Counted from the first letter of the stretch, positions 18,504 to 27,649 are shown. The stretch is 64,000 nucleotides of DNA from Salinicola halophilus (GCF_003206155.1 NZ_PZJV01000001.1:1286574-1350573), one strand, 5' to 3'. Notes: generated from the sequence alone by a model not told the origin. Translations and numbers: made by a program.

Positions 18504-19306
18504 TGCAGGAACTTCCTCACGTAGCCGGAGGCGTACTCCGAGAGCATCACGATGACGATGATCAGCAGCAGGATCGCCCCGGCGCTGTCGTACTCGTAGC
18601 GATCGATTGCGGTGTTGAGCGTCGCGCCGATCCCGCCGGCGCCCACGATGCCGATGACCGAACTCTCGCGGAAATTGATGTCGAGCCGGTAGAGCGACAG
18701 CCCGATCAGCCGCGGCATCACCTGCGGCTGGATCGCGTAGTCGATCAGCTGCCACCAGGAGGCCCCGGTGGCGCGAATCGCTTCCGCCTGGCGCTCGTCG
18801 ATCTCCTCGATGTCGTCAGCGAGCAGCTTGGCGAGAAAGCCGATGGTGGCGAACGACAGGGTCAGAAAGCCGGCAAAGGGGCCGAAGCCGAACATCGCCA
18901 CCAGAAAGATCGCGATGATGATCTCCTGCAGCGAGCGGCTCACCGCAATGACGGCGCGACAGACCAGATAGACCGGCGCCGGCGTCAGGTTGCGCGCCGC
19001 GCCGATGCCGATGGGCACGGATATCAGAATCCCCACCACGGTCGAGGTGAGCGTCATGGTGAGACTCTCGACCAGGCCGCGAGCAATGTCGTCCCAGCGA
19101 CTGAGGAAGTCCGGCTGCAGAAAACCGGCGGCGAAACGCTGGCCGCGTTCGAGGCCGACGACGACCCGCTGCCAGTCGACCTCGATGGTGCTGAGAGCCA
19201 GCGCGAGATAGATCACCGTGCCGATCGCCAGCGCCCAGCGCCAGGCGCGACGCTTGACGATCTGCGGCGGCCGGCGCCAGGTGTCGGCGTAGGTCGCCTC
19301 GCTCAT
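18500..19306 (-). CDS. phnE: phosphonate/phosphite ABC transporter permease (first PhnE)
   Basis: A 268-residue permease paralogous to the next gene, with EAA loop '[20 protein letters not shown]' and '[20 protein letters not shown]'. It carries about six membrane helices and an N-terminal cytoplasmic stub. Two separate PhnE proteins rather than one are common in marine and halophilic proteobacteria. It overlaps phnC upstream (19303-19306) and the second permease downstream (18500-18503), so the three are translationally coupled. Confidence 0.93.
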   Translation of the reverse strand: MSEATYADTWRRPPQIVKRRAWRWALAIGTVIYLALALSTIEVDWQRVVVGLERGQRFAAGFLQPDFLSRWDDIARGLVESLTMTLTSTVVGILISVPIGIGAARNLTPAPVYLVCRAVIAVSRSLQEIIIAIFLVAMFGFGPFAGFLTLSFATIGFLAKLLADDIEEIDERQAEAIRATGASWWQLIDYAIQPQVMPRLIGLSLYRLDINFRESSVIGIVGAGGIGATLNTAIDRYEYDSAGAILLLIIVIVMLSEYASGYVRKFLQ

Positions 19307-20118
19307 GCCCCCACCCTCATCGGCCGGGCATCGCTCTCAATCACTTCATCGTCTTGGCTCTCCTGGCGCATGGCCTGCCAGTCGTCGGCGCCGTAGATGG
19401 TGGAGAGCGCCGCCTCGTCGAGCGTCGCGGGGTCGCCGTCGAACACCATTTTGCCGCCGCTCAGCCCGACCACGCGATGCACGAACTGACACGCCAGCGG
19501 CACGTCGTGAATATTGACGATGGCGGGCAGCGCCCGTTCGGCGCAGATCTCGGTGAGCAGGCGCATGATCTGCCGGCTGGTCTTGGGATCGAGGCTCGCC
19601 GTCGGCTCGTCCACCAGCAAGAGCTCCGGCTCCTGCGCCAGGGCACGGGCGATCCCCACGCGCTGACGCTGGCCGCCGGAGAGCGCATCGGCGCGCTTGT
19701 CGGCGTGGGCCAGCAGCCCCACGCGGTCGAGCAGCGCATAGGCGCGGCGAACGTCATGCGGCTCGAAACGCCGCAGGCAGCTGCGCCAGAACGGCACGTA
19801 GCCGAGCCGGCCGGAGAGTACGTTCTCCATCACCGTGAGCCGCTCGACCAGTGCGTACTCCTGGAAGATCATCCCGATACGCCGACGCTGACGGCGCAGG
19901 TCGCTCTTGCCGAGTCCGGCCAGGTCGATATCCCCCAGCAGGATGCGTCCGGTGCTCGGCTCCACCAGCCGGTTGATACAGCGAATCAGCGTCGATTTCC
20001 CCGCACCCGACGGGCCGACGAGTCCAACGATCTGTCCCTGAGGCACGCTCAGCGATATATCGCTCAGCGCCCGATCGCCGGCGCGGTAAGTCTTGGAAAG
20101 GGCGTCTATCTGAAGCAT
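19303..20118 (-). CDS. phnC: phosphonate/phosphite ABC transporter ATP-binding protein
   Basis: A 271-residue ABC ATPase with Walker [11 protein letters not shown]-loop [19 protein letters not shown], signature [10 protein letters not shown] and Walker [14 protein letters not shown]. '[11 protein letters not shown]' is a PhnC hallmark. I chose the ATG at 20118 (MLQIDALS), preceded by GAGGAAACC; the longer frame adds seven residues. It follows phnD after a 133-nt gap that contains a strong 13-bp hairpin and overlaps the first permease gene by 4 nt. Confidence 0.95.
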   Translation of the reverse strand: MLQIDALSKTYRAGDRALSDISLSVPQGQIVGLVGPSGAGKSTLIRCINRLVEPSTGRILLGDIDLAGLGKSDLRRQRRRIGMIFQEYALVERLTVMENVLSGRLGYVPFWRSCLRRFEPHDVRRAYALLDRVGLLAHADKRADALSGGQRQRVGIARALAQEPELLLVDEPTASLDPKTSRQIMRLLTEICAERALPAIVNIHDVPLACQFVHRVVGLSGGKMVFDGDPATLDEAALSTIYGADDWQAMRQESQDDEVIESDARPMRVGA

Positions 20119-20147
20119 GAGGTTTCCTCGGACGCGCAACGCAGACG

Positions 20148-20178
20148 TCGAGCGGACGGCGCGCTGCCGTCCGCTCGA
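20148..20178. other. perfect 13-bp hairpin between phnD and phnC
   Basis: TCGAGCGGACGGC at 20148-20160 pairs exactly with GCCGTCCGCTCGA at 20166-20178 across a 5-nt loop. No U-run follows on the minus strand, so a classical terminator is unlikely. In binding-protein operons such stems often stabilise the upstream message, which would raise PhnD over PhnC and PhnE; that role is inference. Confidence 0.6.
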
Positions 20179-20251
20179 TGCCTGTTCCGCTTCCGTCTGT
20201 CAGCGAGTCGCGGCGCCCGGCATCCGACCGCGCGCCGCACCGACGGTCCGA

Positions 20252-21205
20252 TCAGTTACAGCTGTAGCTGACGCCGTTGGCCTGATCGATCTTGCGGATG
20301 ACCTCCCAGTCGTCCTGGAAGTCGATCTCGATGAACTGGCTCTCGCCGGAATTGGCGAACTCCTCCTCGAGGCCGGTACCGCTCCAGTCGAAGTCGAAGA
20401 ACGCCTGGCGAATCTTCTCCTGGAGTTCCGGCTTGAGGTTGTAAACGGTGCCATAGCCGGTGGTGGGAAAAGTCTGAGACTCGTAGATCGACTCGATCTG
20501 ATCCTCGCTGATCACATCGCGGTCGAGCATGCGTGAGAGGACCGAGTTGGCGATGGCAGCCGCCGGGTAGTCGTGGTTGGCCACGCCGAGAATCGAGGTG
20601 TCGTGAGCGCCGGAGAAGACCGGCTCGAAATCGGTTCCCGCTTCCATGCCGAAGTCGGACTTGAGGATCGCCGACGGCGCCTTGAAGCCGGAGTTGGAGG
20701 TCTCGGAGGTGAACGCGAGTTCCTTGCCTTCGAGATCCTCGACCGACTCGATACCCGAATCCGGGTAGGTGATGATCTCCATCTCGTAGCCGAAGGAGCC
20801 GTCGTCGGCAGCCATCATGGCGAAGGGGCGAAAGCCCGCACAGGCGACGGCCAGCGGGTTGGAGCCGGTGTTGAAGCCGGCGACGTGCAGGCGTCCGGCA
20901 CGCATCGCCTCGATCTGGGCGGCGTTGGACTGCACCGGGAAGAACTGCACCTCTTTACCGGTCACCTCGGCCATGTGGTCGAGAAATTCCGACCAGACGT
21001 CGGCGTAGACTGCCGGGTCCTCCACCGGGGTGTAGGAGAAGATCAGCGTGTCCGGGTCGAGCCATTCGGACTCGTCGATGGGAACATCGGCGACCAGATC
21101 GCCGTCGTCATCAGTGTAACGGTCGCTGAGCTGGAAATCGGCCGTGGCGGGTAGCGCGAAGGCCGCGCCGAGCAAACCTGCGAGAAGCGGAGTCGTCAGT
21201 TTCAT
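20252..21205 (-). CDS. phnD: phosphonate/phosphite-binding periplasmic protein
   Basis: A 317-residue periplasmic binding protein. A signal peptide (MKLTTPLLAGLLGAAFALPATA) is followed by the PhnD/PtxB-type fold: 'FSYTPVEDPAVYADVWSEF', 'GRLHVAGFNTGSNPLAVACA', 'ELAFTSETSNSGFKAPSAIL' and 'FSGAHDTSILGVANHDYPAA'. It captures a phosphorus oxyanion for the PhnC/PhnE/PhnE importer. No C-P lyase, phosphonatase or phosphite dehydrogenase lies nearby, so the substrate cannot be fixed. A PHO box about 95 bp upstream suggests PhoB control. Confidence 0.93.
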   Translation of the reverse strand: MKLTTPLLAGLLGAAFALPATADFQLSDRYTDDDGDLVADVPIDESEWLDPDTLIFSYTPVEDPAVYADVWSEFLDHMAEVTGKEVQFFPVQSNAAQIEAMRAGRLHVAGFNTGSNPLAVACAGFRPFAMMAADDGSFGYEMEIITYPDSGIESVEDLEGKELAFTSETSNSGFKAPSAILKSDFGMEAGTDFEPVFSGAHDTSILGVANHDYPAAAIANSVLSRMLDRDVISEDQIESIYESQTFPTTGYGTVYNLKPELQEKIRQAFFDFDWSGTGLEEEFANSGESQFIEIDFQDDWEVIRKIDQANGVSYSCN

Positions 21206-21299
21206 GAGCTGTTCGTCGCCTTGTTTTTGCTGAACACATTCCCTGAAAGCGTTCTTCGAACGCCCTACCTCGAGACCAGGAAACGCTAACGCGACGACG

Positions 21300-21317
21300 G
21301 TGACAGTTTGACGACAG
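21300..21317 (-). promoter_or_regulatory. PHO box (PhoB-binding site) for phnD
   Basis: On the minus strand the sequence is CTGTCGTCAAACTGTCAC: two CTGTC half-sites 11 bp apart. Against the consensus CTGTCATAWAWCTGTMAY it matches 16 of 18 positions. It lies 95 bp before the phnD start and downstream of the DUF429-like gene, so it should activate phnDCEE under phosphate starvation. Confidence 0.8.
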
Positions 21318-21331
21318 CCCCACTCGAGAGC

Positions 21332-22270
21332 TCACAGGCCCAGAGTCCAGCCCTCCCGCTCTCGCTGCGCCACGCCCAGGTTAGGGACCGCGAACGCCTC
21401 GACCTGATCGATCATGGCGAGCAGGCCGAGCATGGCGTCGAAGGCGTCCTCCCCTGCGGCGGTAGTGCCGAAACCTCGACCAATCTGCGCCCGCGCCGCC
21501 GGCGTGAAGTGCACGTCGATTCCGCGCTCTGCGTGACAGGTCAGTAGCCGCTGGGCGCGAGACTGGCGATCTGCCTGCCGGCGCTTGCTCTGAGCGTGGC
21601 GCAAGGCCACGCCCAGACGATCCGCGGCGAGAGTCGGCCAGGTCTCGCAGAGCACCGGCATGCCCGAGCGGGCAAGCGCGGCGAGTTCACCGTCGAAGGG
21701 CCACAGCCTGGCCCCGCGGCGCCGCGCCGGCAGGATCACGTCGCGCCAGCCGGCGAGCGTCGCCTTACCGACCTGATTCGCGCCGAGAGTCCAGAACAGC
21801 GGTGAGGGAAGCCGCCCCGGCACGCGACGCTCGCCCTCGCGCCGCAGGGCGTCGAAGTCGGCAACGCCGAGCGCGGCGACCAGTGCATCCCGGGTCACGC
21901 CCTTGCGCGACACTCGGGGATAGAAAGGACGGCGCAGCGAAATCTCCGCCGCCGTCTCCGCGACGTCGAAGAACTCGGGCCAGGCGCCCTGCCCCAGCCG
22001 GTCGAGCCACGTCGTGAAGTGTTCGACGCCCGCCCGATTCGCCCACGCCTCGGGGACGCCCAGACAGAAATCGAACCCGGCCAGCGTCGCCTCGCCGGGG
22101 TCGAACAGCGTCGCCAGCCAGGCCGCCGAATCGTCGAGCTGCCAGGCGGGAGAAACCACCCAGCGCCCGCCGTCGCGACGCGCCTGCACCGCCCAGCGCT
22201 TACCCGGTGACACACTCCAATCCGCGTGCAGCAGGCGCTGGAAAGGGAGCGGTTCGTGACGGTTCGTCAT
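21332..22270 (-). CDS. DUF429-like protein (RNase H-like fold)
   Basis: A 312-residue protein. The pattern of acidic residues, 'LLHADWS' near the start, 'LAGFDFCLGVPEAWA', 'VLCETWPTLAADRLG' and 'GEDAFDAMLGLLAMID' near the end, resembles the predicted RNase H-like nucleases of the DUF429 group. No function is established. It is the last of four minus-strand genes (symporter, amine oxidase, deaminase, this gene) separated by 45-67 nt. The ATG at 22270 has only a weak ribosome-binding site. Family assignment is from motif pattern. Confidence 0.65.
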   Translation of the reverse strand: MTNRHEPLPFQRLLHADWSVSPGKRWAVQARRDGGRWVVSPAWQLDDSAAWLATLFDPGEATLAGFDFCLGVPEAWANRAGVEHFTTWLDRLGQGAWPEFFDVAETAAEISLRRPFYPRVSRKGVTRDALVAALGVADFDALRREGERRVPGRLPSPLFWTLGANQVGKATLAGWRDVILPARRRGARLWPFDGELAALARSGMPVLCETWPTLAADRLGVALRHAQSKRRQADRQSRAQRLLTCHAERGIDVHFTPAARAQIGRGFGTTAAGEDAFDAMLGLLAMIDQVEAFAVPNLGVAQREREGWTLGL

Positions 22271-22315
22271 CGTCCGGCGTTCGCCGTCATCGCTGATTCG
22301 TCATCGCCAGCGTCG

Positions 22316-22813
22316 TCATCGGCCCAGGTGGCAGCGGCGGTGCAATGCGTACACCCGCGCATCGAATCCCTCGATCGGTCCCGTCACCTCGGCCCCCGGC
22401 ATGACGTCACGAATCGAGAGCATCGCGACCGGCGCCGGATCGACGCCGAACTCGGCGAGCCACCGGGTGAGCTGCGCCGCCGAACTGGCATAGACGATGC
22501 GCCCGAGTCCGGCCCAGCCGTGGGCGGCGGCGCACATCGGGCAGTGTTCGCCGGAGGTGTAGACCGTCGCCGACGCTCTCGTTGCCGGGTCGAAGTTGTC
22601 GGCGGCCCAGCGGGCGAGCGCGAACTCCGGGTGGCGGGTCGCCTCGGCGGTGTTGATGCGGTTGCGCGCCTCGGCGAGCACACGGCCGTCGGCACCGACC
22701 AGCACGCTGCCGAAGGGCTCGTCGCCGGCCTCGAGCGCCGCCTCGGCCAGCGCGATCGCGCGCTCGAGATGGCGTTTCTCGTCGGCATCGATCATGGAGC
22801 ATGGATCGCTCAT
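22316..22813 (-). CDS. nucleoside/guanine deaminase-like protein (CDA superfamily)
   Basis: A 165-residue zinc-dependent deaminase of the cytidine deaminase superfamily. The zinc and catalytic motif is 'TRHPEFALARWA' (H-P-E in place of the usual H-A-E) and 'SGEHCPMCAAAHGWAG' (C-x2-C). 'EPFGSVLVGADGRVLAEARN' is the common N-terminal strand-turn. It probably deaminates a purine base or nucleoside in the cytoplasm. The ATG at 22813 has GAGGTAACTGCG just upstream. It lies 44 nt after the amine oxidase gene, probably in one transcript. Confidence 0.85.
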   Translation of the reverse strand: MSDPCSMIDADEKRHLERAIALAEAALEAGDEPFGSVLVGADGRVLAEARNRINTAEATRHPEFALARWAADNFDPATRASATVYTSGEHCPMCAAAHGWAGLGRIVYASSAAQLTRWLAEFGVDPAPVAMLSIRDVMPGAEVTGPIEGFDARVYALHRRCHLGR

Positions 22814-22857
22814 CGCAGTTACCTCATGACAGGAGTGGCGGCACGAACATCGTGCCG

Positions 22858-24003
22858 CTAGCCAAAGCGCGCGAGACCGAAGGCGCCGAGCGCGGGCGAG
22901 GCCCGCCCCGATTCGAGCCACTGACCCAGCGACTCACCCATCGCGCTGGCGAACTTGAAGCCGTGACCCGAAAAGCCGCCGGCGACGATCAGACCCGGTC
23001 GCGGCTCGTCGATCAGGAAGTGCTCGTCCGACGTGCGGATGTACTGGCACACCGCGCCATGCTTCATTGCGCCGACGCCAGGCAGATAGCGGTCGATCAC
23101 CCTTTGGAGTTCCGGGATGTCATCGGGATGCTCGCCGAAAGCGGCCATCGGCTCCCCTGGCTGCAGCGGCTGACCGGCATCGTGGCGGCCGATCTTGAAG
23201 CCGGCGCCGTCGATATCGGGGAAGCCGTAATAGACGCCCAGTTCGTCGTCGGTGAGGCTGAAACCAGCGAAATCGGCGCTGGTGTAGCGGGCATCCGCCT
23301 CGAACCAGGCAAACGTCTTGCGTACCCGCGTCAGCGGCAGCTCGATTCCCAGCCCGGCCATCAACGGCGCCACGTGCTGGCCGGCGGCGAGCAGCACCCG
23401 CTCGGCGCCGAAGCGGCGGCCGTCGGCGCAGCGCGCCACATAGCCGCCACCGGGTTGCGGCTCGAGCGTGACCACCGGCGCATCAGTAGTGAGCGTGACG
23501 TTAGCGCTCTGCGCCACCCGCTCGCGCCAGCACGCCAGAATCCGCTCGACCCGTAGCACCCCCGCCTCGCGCTCGAACGCCACACTCATCGTGTCGTCGA
23601 GCCGCCAGCCGGGCCAGCGCTGCGAGGCCGTCGTGCCGTCGAGCACTTCCAGCGACAGCCCGTGGGCGTCGGCGCTGGCCGAGACCTGGCGCACGAACGG
23701 CGCCGTGGCAGGGCCGATGTTGGTGATGCCGGTGGGCAGAAACAGCGGCTCGCCGGTCGCCGCTTCCAGCGCGCGCCAGCGCTCGAGCGACCGTACCGCC
23801 AGCGGCACGTACCCTGCCCCCTCACCGTAGGCCAGCCGGATCAGGCGCGTCTCGCCGTGGTGAGCACCCTGGTCGTGGGGCGGGCTGTAGGCGTCGAGCA
23901 CGTTGACCGATACATCGGCGTGCTCCGCCAGCCAGTCCGCCGCGGCCAGTCCCATGCTGCCACCGCCGATGATCAGACAGTCGGTCTGCGTCTCCCGTTT
24001 CAT
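22858..24003 (-). CDS. solA: N-methyl-tryptophan/sarcosine oxidase-type flavoenzyme
   Basis: A 381-residue monomeric sarcosine-oxidase-family enzyme that oxidatively demethylates N-methyl amino acids, giving formaldehyde and H2O2. The FAD-binding motif is 'CLIIGGGSMGLAAADWLA'. The covalent-flavin Cys is probably in 'AVCQYIRTSDEHFLID', and the C-terminal 'GFSGHGFKFASAMGE' is typical. The length and 'DQGAHHGETRLIRLAYGEG' fit the SolA group. The ATG at 24003 is preceded by GGAGGAGAGACG. The symporter gene ends 67 nt upstream and may import its substrate. Confidence 0.88.
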   Translation of the reverse strand: MKRETQTDCLIIGGGSMGLAAADWLAEHADVSVNVLDAYSPPHDQGAHHGETRLIRLAYGEGAGYVPLAVRSLERWRALEAATGEPLFLPTGITNIGPATAPFVRQVSASADAHGLSLEVLDGTTASQRWPGWRLDDTMSVAFEREAGVLRVERILACWRERVAQSANVTLTTDAPVVTLEPQPGGGYVARCADGRRFGAERVLLAAGQHVAPLMAGLGIELPLTRVRKTFAWFEADARYTSADFAGFSLTDDELGVYYGFPDIDGAGFKIGRHDAGQPLQPGEPMAAFGEHPDDIPELQRVIDRYLPGVGAMKHGAVCQYIRTSDEHFLIDEPRPGLIVAGGFSGHGFKFASAMGESLGQWLESGRASPALGAFGLARFG

Positions 24004-24070
24004 CGTCTCTCCTCCCATCTCCACGCTCTCGTCTCCACGCTCAGATCTCCGCGCCTCGGTCGCTCTGCCC

Positions 24071-25330
24071 TCAGGCTCGGCCGGTGTCGGCCTTGCGCGG
24101 CTCGGGCGCCGCGTCCGGCTCTCGCTCGCTCTGCGCGATGATCGCCGTGCCGGTGAGGTCGCCGGTGACGTTGAGCGCGGTGCAGCCCATCCCCACCAGC
24201 GCATCGATGGCGGTGAGCATGGCGACCGTCTCGATGGGCAGACCCACCTGAGCGAAGACCGTGGCGATCATCACGATGCCGGCGCCGGGCACGCCTGCCG
24301 TGCCGATGGAGGTGAGCGTACCGATCAACACGATCTGCACCATGCTCGCCAGATCCAGCGGGATGCCGGCGACGTTGGCGGCGAAGACGGCGGAGATGGC
24401 GATGCGGATTGCCGCGCCGTCCATGTTGACGGTGGCGCCGAGCGGCAGACTGAAGGCGTAGAGCGGCCGCGAAAGCCCCAGACGCTGGGCGGCATTGAGG
24501 GTGAGCGGTAGCGTGCCGGTACTGCTCTGGGTGGCGAAGGCGGTCGCCATCGGCGTGCGTGCTTCGCGAAAGAAAGCGCCGAGACGTACGCCGAAGAGCT
24601 TCATCAGCACGCAGTAGACGACCAGGTGCACGGCCAGGGCGAGATAGAGCACGACCACCATGTTGCCGAGCGAGAGAATGGTATCGAGCCCCTGTTCGGC
24701 GACCGTGCCGGCGACGATCGCGAACACCCCGATCGGCACGTACTGCAGTACCCCCGCCATCACCTTCATGGTCACCGCGTTCAGCCCCTCGATCACGCCG
24801 AAGAGCTTCTCGGCCATCGCCGACTGTGCATCGCTCTGGCGCAGCTTCAACAGCGCGATGCCGAAGACGAAGGCGGTAAAGATGATGCCCAGCAGATTGG
24901 GCTGGGCGAAGGCGGCGACGATGTTTTCCGGCACGATCGACAGCACCACGCTGACGAGCCCCGGGTTGTCCGGCACATCGAAAGTCGCATTCGCTGGCGG
25001 CGCCAGGCCGCTGCCCGGCTCGAGCCAGCTCGCCACCACCAGGCCCACCACGATGGCGATCGCCGACGTCGCGACGTAGTAGAGGAACACCTTGCCGCCG
25101 ATGCGCCCCATGCGGCCGAGCTCGGCCTGATTGATCCCCACGATCAGCGTGAACAGCACGATCGGCACGATCAGAAACTGCAGCAGTCGCAGCAGCAGAT
25201 CGCCGAAGGGCGCAAGCCACGCCGCGACGCTGTCGCCGCCGATCAGCCCGACTGCCACGCCGAGAACCAGCGCGATGGTGACGCGAAGAATGAGAGAGGA
25301 GTCGAGATAGCCTCGAAGCAGTGATTGCAT
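24071..25330 (-). CDS. dicarboxylate/amino acid:cation symporter (DAACS family)
   Basis: A 419-residue inner-membrane secondary transporter. Signatures are 'PMATAFATQSSTGTLPLTL' in the first re-entrant hairpin region, 'LPLGATVNMDGAAI' (NMDG sodium/substrate motif) and 'GTAGVPGAGIVM' in the second hairpin. It imports a dicarboxylate or acidic/neutral amino acid with Na+ or H+. The hairpin sequence S-S-T-G-T differs from the usual serine-rich S-S-S-S-A. It is the first gene of a probable operon with the amine oxidase, deaminase and DUF429-like genes. Confidence 0.92.
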   Translation of the reverse strand: MQSLLRGYLDSSLILRVTIALVLGVAVGLIGGDSVAAWLAPFGDLLLRLLQFLIVPIVLFTLIVGINQAELGRMGRIGGKVFLYYVATSAIAIVVGLVVASWLEPGSGLAPPANATFDVPDNPGLVSVVLSIVPENIVAAFAQPNLLGIIFTAFVFGIALLKLRQSDAQSAMAEKLFGVIEGLNAVTMKVMAGVLQYVPIGVFAIVAGTVAEQGLDTILSLGNMVVVLYLALAVHLVVYCVLMKLFGVRLGAFFREARTPMATAFATQSSTGTLPLTLNAAQRLGLSRPLYAFSLPLGATVNMDGAAIRIAISAVFAANVAGIPLDLASMVQIVLIGTLTSIGTAGVPGAGIVMIATVFAQVGLPIETVAMLTAIDALVGMGCTALNVTGDLTGTAIIAQSEREPDAAPEPRKADTGRA

Positions 25331-25411
25331 ACCTGTGCCCTGTCGATCGACTGGAGAAGTCAGCGTCGTTCACGCCATCGGCGCATTATCACCGTTTTGG
25401 CCCCGAAAACG

Positions 25412-25437
25412 AAAAAGCCCGGCGCGAAGCCGGGCTC
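25412..25437 (-). terminator. rho-independent terminator of yghU
   Basis: On the minus strand an 8-bp stem (AGCCCGGC / GCCGGGCT, loop TTCGC) is followed by a U-run (TTTTT). It lies 18 nt past the yghU stop. Confidence 0.88.
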
Positions 25438-25454
25438 GACTCTGTCGGCAAGGT

Positions 25455-26306
25455 TCAGCCGATCTTGTCCTGCGTCTTGGTGTCGAAGTCGCTGGCGTCG
25501 TGGCGCTCGTGAAGCTGCGTCTGCGGCTCGCCGAAGGTGCGATTGACCATGCGCCCGCGCTGCACCGCCGGGCGGGCATCGATCTGCTTGGCCCAGCGCA
25601 TCACGTGGGTGTAGCTCTCGACCTGCAGGAACTCGGCGGCGTCGTAGAGACGGCCCAGCACCAGCTGGCCGTACCAGGACCAGGTCGCGATGTCGGCGAT
25701 GGTGTACTCGTCGCCGGCGAGGAACTCGGTCTCGGCCAGGCGTCGATCCAGCACGTCGAGCTGACGCTTGGTCTCCATGGTGAAGCGGTCGATGGCGTAC
25801 TCGATGCTGACCGGCGCATAGGCGTAGAAGTGCCCGAAACCGCCGCCGAGATAGGGCGCGCTGCCCATCTGCCAGAACAGCCAGTTCATCGTCTCCACGC
25901 GCTTGGCGGGATCGCTCGGCAGGAAGGCACCGAACTTCTCGGCGAGATGGACGAGAATCGAGCCGGACTCGAACACGCGCAGCGGCTCACCGCCGGTGTG
26001 ATCCACCATCGCCGGAATCTTGGAGTTCGGGTTGATCTCCACGAAGCCACTGCCGAACTGATCGCCGTCGCCGATGTTGATCAGCCAGGCGTCGTACTCG
26101 GCCTCCTTGCCCAGCGCCAGCAGCTCCTCGAACATCACCCCGACCTTGACCCCGTTAGGGGTGGCGAGCGAATAGACCTGGAACGGATGCTTGCCGACCG
26201 GCAGCGCCTTGTCGTGCGTCGGGCCGGCCACGGGGCGATTGGTCTTGGCGAACTTGCCGCCGCTCTCTTTGGGTTCCCAGACCTTGGGAGGCGTGTAATC
26301 GCTCAT
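25455..26306 (-). CDS. yghU: glutathione S-transferase family protein YghU
   Basis: A 283-residue cytosolic glutathione transferase of the Nu class, which in E. coli has disulfide-bond reductase activity with two bound glutathiones. Characteristic segments are 'YTPPKVWEPKESGGKFA', 'LPVGKHPFQVYSLATPNGVK', 'NPNSKIPAMVDHTGG', 'VFESGSILVHLAEKFG' and 'QLHERHDASDFDTKTQDK'. All align well with YghU over its full length. It is monocistronic with its own terminator. Confidence 0.96.
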   Translation of the reverse strand: MSDYTPPKVWEPKESGGKFAKTNRPVAGPTHDKALPVGKHPFQVYSLATPNGVKVGVMFEELLALGKEAEYDAWLINIGDGDQFGSGFVEINPNSKIPAMVDHTGGEPLRVFESGSILVHLAEKFGAFLPSDPAKRVETMNWLFWQMGSAPYLGGGFGHFYAYAPVSIEYAIDRFTMETKRQLDVLDRRLAETEFLAGDEYTIADIATWSWYGQLVLGRLYDAAEFLQVESYTHVMRWAKQIDARPAVQRGRMVNRTFGEPQTQLHERHDASDFDTKTQDKIG

Positions 26307-26706
26307 GCTCTCTCCTGAATCGAATGCGAGATCGTATACCGACCGTCGTCGGTGTGTGACCTGAAAGGTAGCGGGTTAATGAAAAATCATCGACCGCCGT
26401 TTGTCTCGCGTCGCCGACGGCAGATCAGCCGTCACGATATCGAATCCCCCTCGACGCGCTGCCCGTCGAGCCGGGACCTATCACATGGCGCCTTCGCCCG
26501 CGGATGAAGTCGTTGTCGATTCACCACGCGTGATTAATACCGGCTTAAGAAAAGGGACCGAGACAGTCGGTATGATTGTTACTATCTTCAGCCTCACCAA
26601 CAATTCTTTACCTACGCTGAGATGATTTCCATCGGCGAGAGAACGATACTCTTCCTCCACTCGGCGGCACGCTTTCAGCATTCTTATCGTTTTTCCAGAG
26701 CAGCGA
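26307..26706. other. 400-bp intergenic region with two ACCGA...TCGGT palindromes
   Basis: The region separates divergent yghU and the glycosyltransferase at 26707. Two inverted repeats share the half-site: ACCGAC-N4-GTCGGT at 26338-26353, about 30 bp before yghU, and ACCGA-N5-TCGGT at 26557-26571. A TATGAT hexamer at 26571-26576 could be a -10 box, but I found no good -35. No gene is evident. Confidence 0.4.
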
Positions 26707-27606
26707 ATGTCACAAACCCGCAGCAACCCACCCCCCTCATCCTCATCGTGGGATTCGCCCCCTTTTTTCTTCGGGATCCCGCTCCGGGCAAAGGCCACCG
26801 CGCTGGACTGGACTTGCGTCTGTCATAATTTCGCAAAAACACTGGATAGCCTTTCACGTCAAACCTGCCAGAGCTTTCGTGTCCTGGTCTCATGTCATGA
26901 CATCCCCAATGTCGATACGCGTGGCCTCGACATTCGCTTCATCAAGGCGGGTTTTCCAGTCCCTATCGATGACAATGGCCGAACGCGAAGCGACAAGCAC
27001 AAGAAGAAGCATCGGCTGGGTATCGAGCTTGCTAACGAAATGGAAAACGACGCCTATTTCATGCCGTTGGACGCCGACGATCTGGTTCATCCACGCCTAG
27101 TGGAGACGGTGCTCGGCGATGACAACCGGCGCGGTTATCTGCTCGAGAAGGGGTACATCTACAACGCCGCGACCGGACAATGTCGTGCCTGCGACCCGCA
27201 AACGCACCCCTTCTGGCGCTACTGTGGCTCCTGTGCCGTGATCCACTTCACACCCGATGACCTGCCACAGTACAAGGGCGACAGCAGTCGCTATTACAGT
27301 CGCTTTCTCAATCACAAGGATTATGCCGATGTCGCCCGCGACGCTGGACGTGCATTGATGCCTTTCGATGAACCGATGGCGGTTTATGTCATCGACCACG
27401 GGGAGAACGACTGGACGGTCTATCGCCAACAGAAAGACGGCAAGAGCAACTACGTGGCCAGAGCCCCCATTCGTGACAAGGCGCGATTGAACGCGCTGCG
27501 CGAAACGTTCCCCCAACTCGATCTCAACGAAGTCTTCCCTCCCGCCCCCCGAGGTGGGGTTCGTCGCCGCCTCAAGACGCTACTGGGCCTTACATACTCG
27601 CGCTAG
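26707..27606 (+). CDS. putative glycosyltransferase (GT-A type), exopolysaccharide locus
   Basis: A 299-residue protein with a glycosyltransferase family 2-like core. Near the N-terminus is 'TCVCHNFAKTLDSLSRQT'; the acidic metal-binding motif is 'FMPLDADDLVHPRLV'. It is clearly paralogous to the C-terminal half of the 508-residue protein at 42515-44041: shared blocks include 'DDNRRGYL', 'GYIYN/D', 'PFWR-CGS-AV', 'PDDL' and 'NHGEN-W-YR'. It probably transfers a sugar to the lipid-linked polysaccharide; donor and acceptor are unknown. It faces the large operon convergently and may form its own transcript. The start is uncertain, as no strong ribosome-binding site precedes 26707. Confidence 0.75.
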   Translation: MSQTRSNPPPSSSSWDSPPFFFGIPLRAKATALDWTCVCHNFAKTLDSLSRQTCQSFRVLVSCHDIPNVDTRGLDIRFIKAGFPVPIDDNGRTRSDKHKKKHRLGIELANEMENDAYFMPLDADDLVHPRLVETVLGDDNRRGYLLEKGYIYNAATGQCRACDPQTHPFWRYCGSCAVIHFTPDDLPQYKGDSSRYYSRFLNHKDYADVARDAGRALMPFDEPMAVYVIDHGENDWTVYRQQKDGKSNYVARAPIRDKARLNALRETFPQLDLNEVFPPAPRGGVRRRLKTLLGLTYSR

Positions 27607-27649
27607 CCCTAACTGCCAACGCGGTCGCTTGCCCATCATGCTTAGGTCG

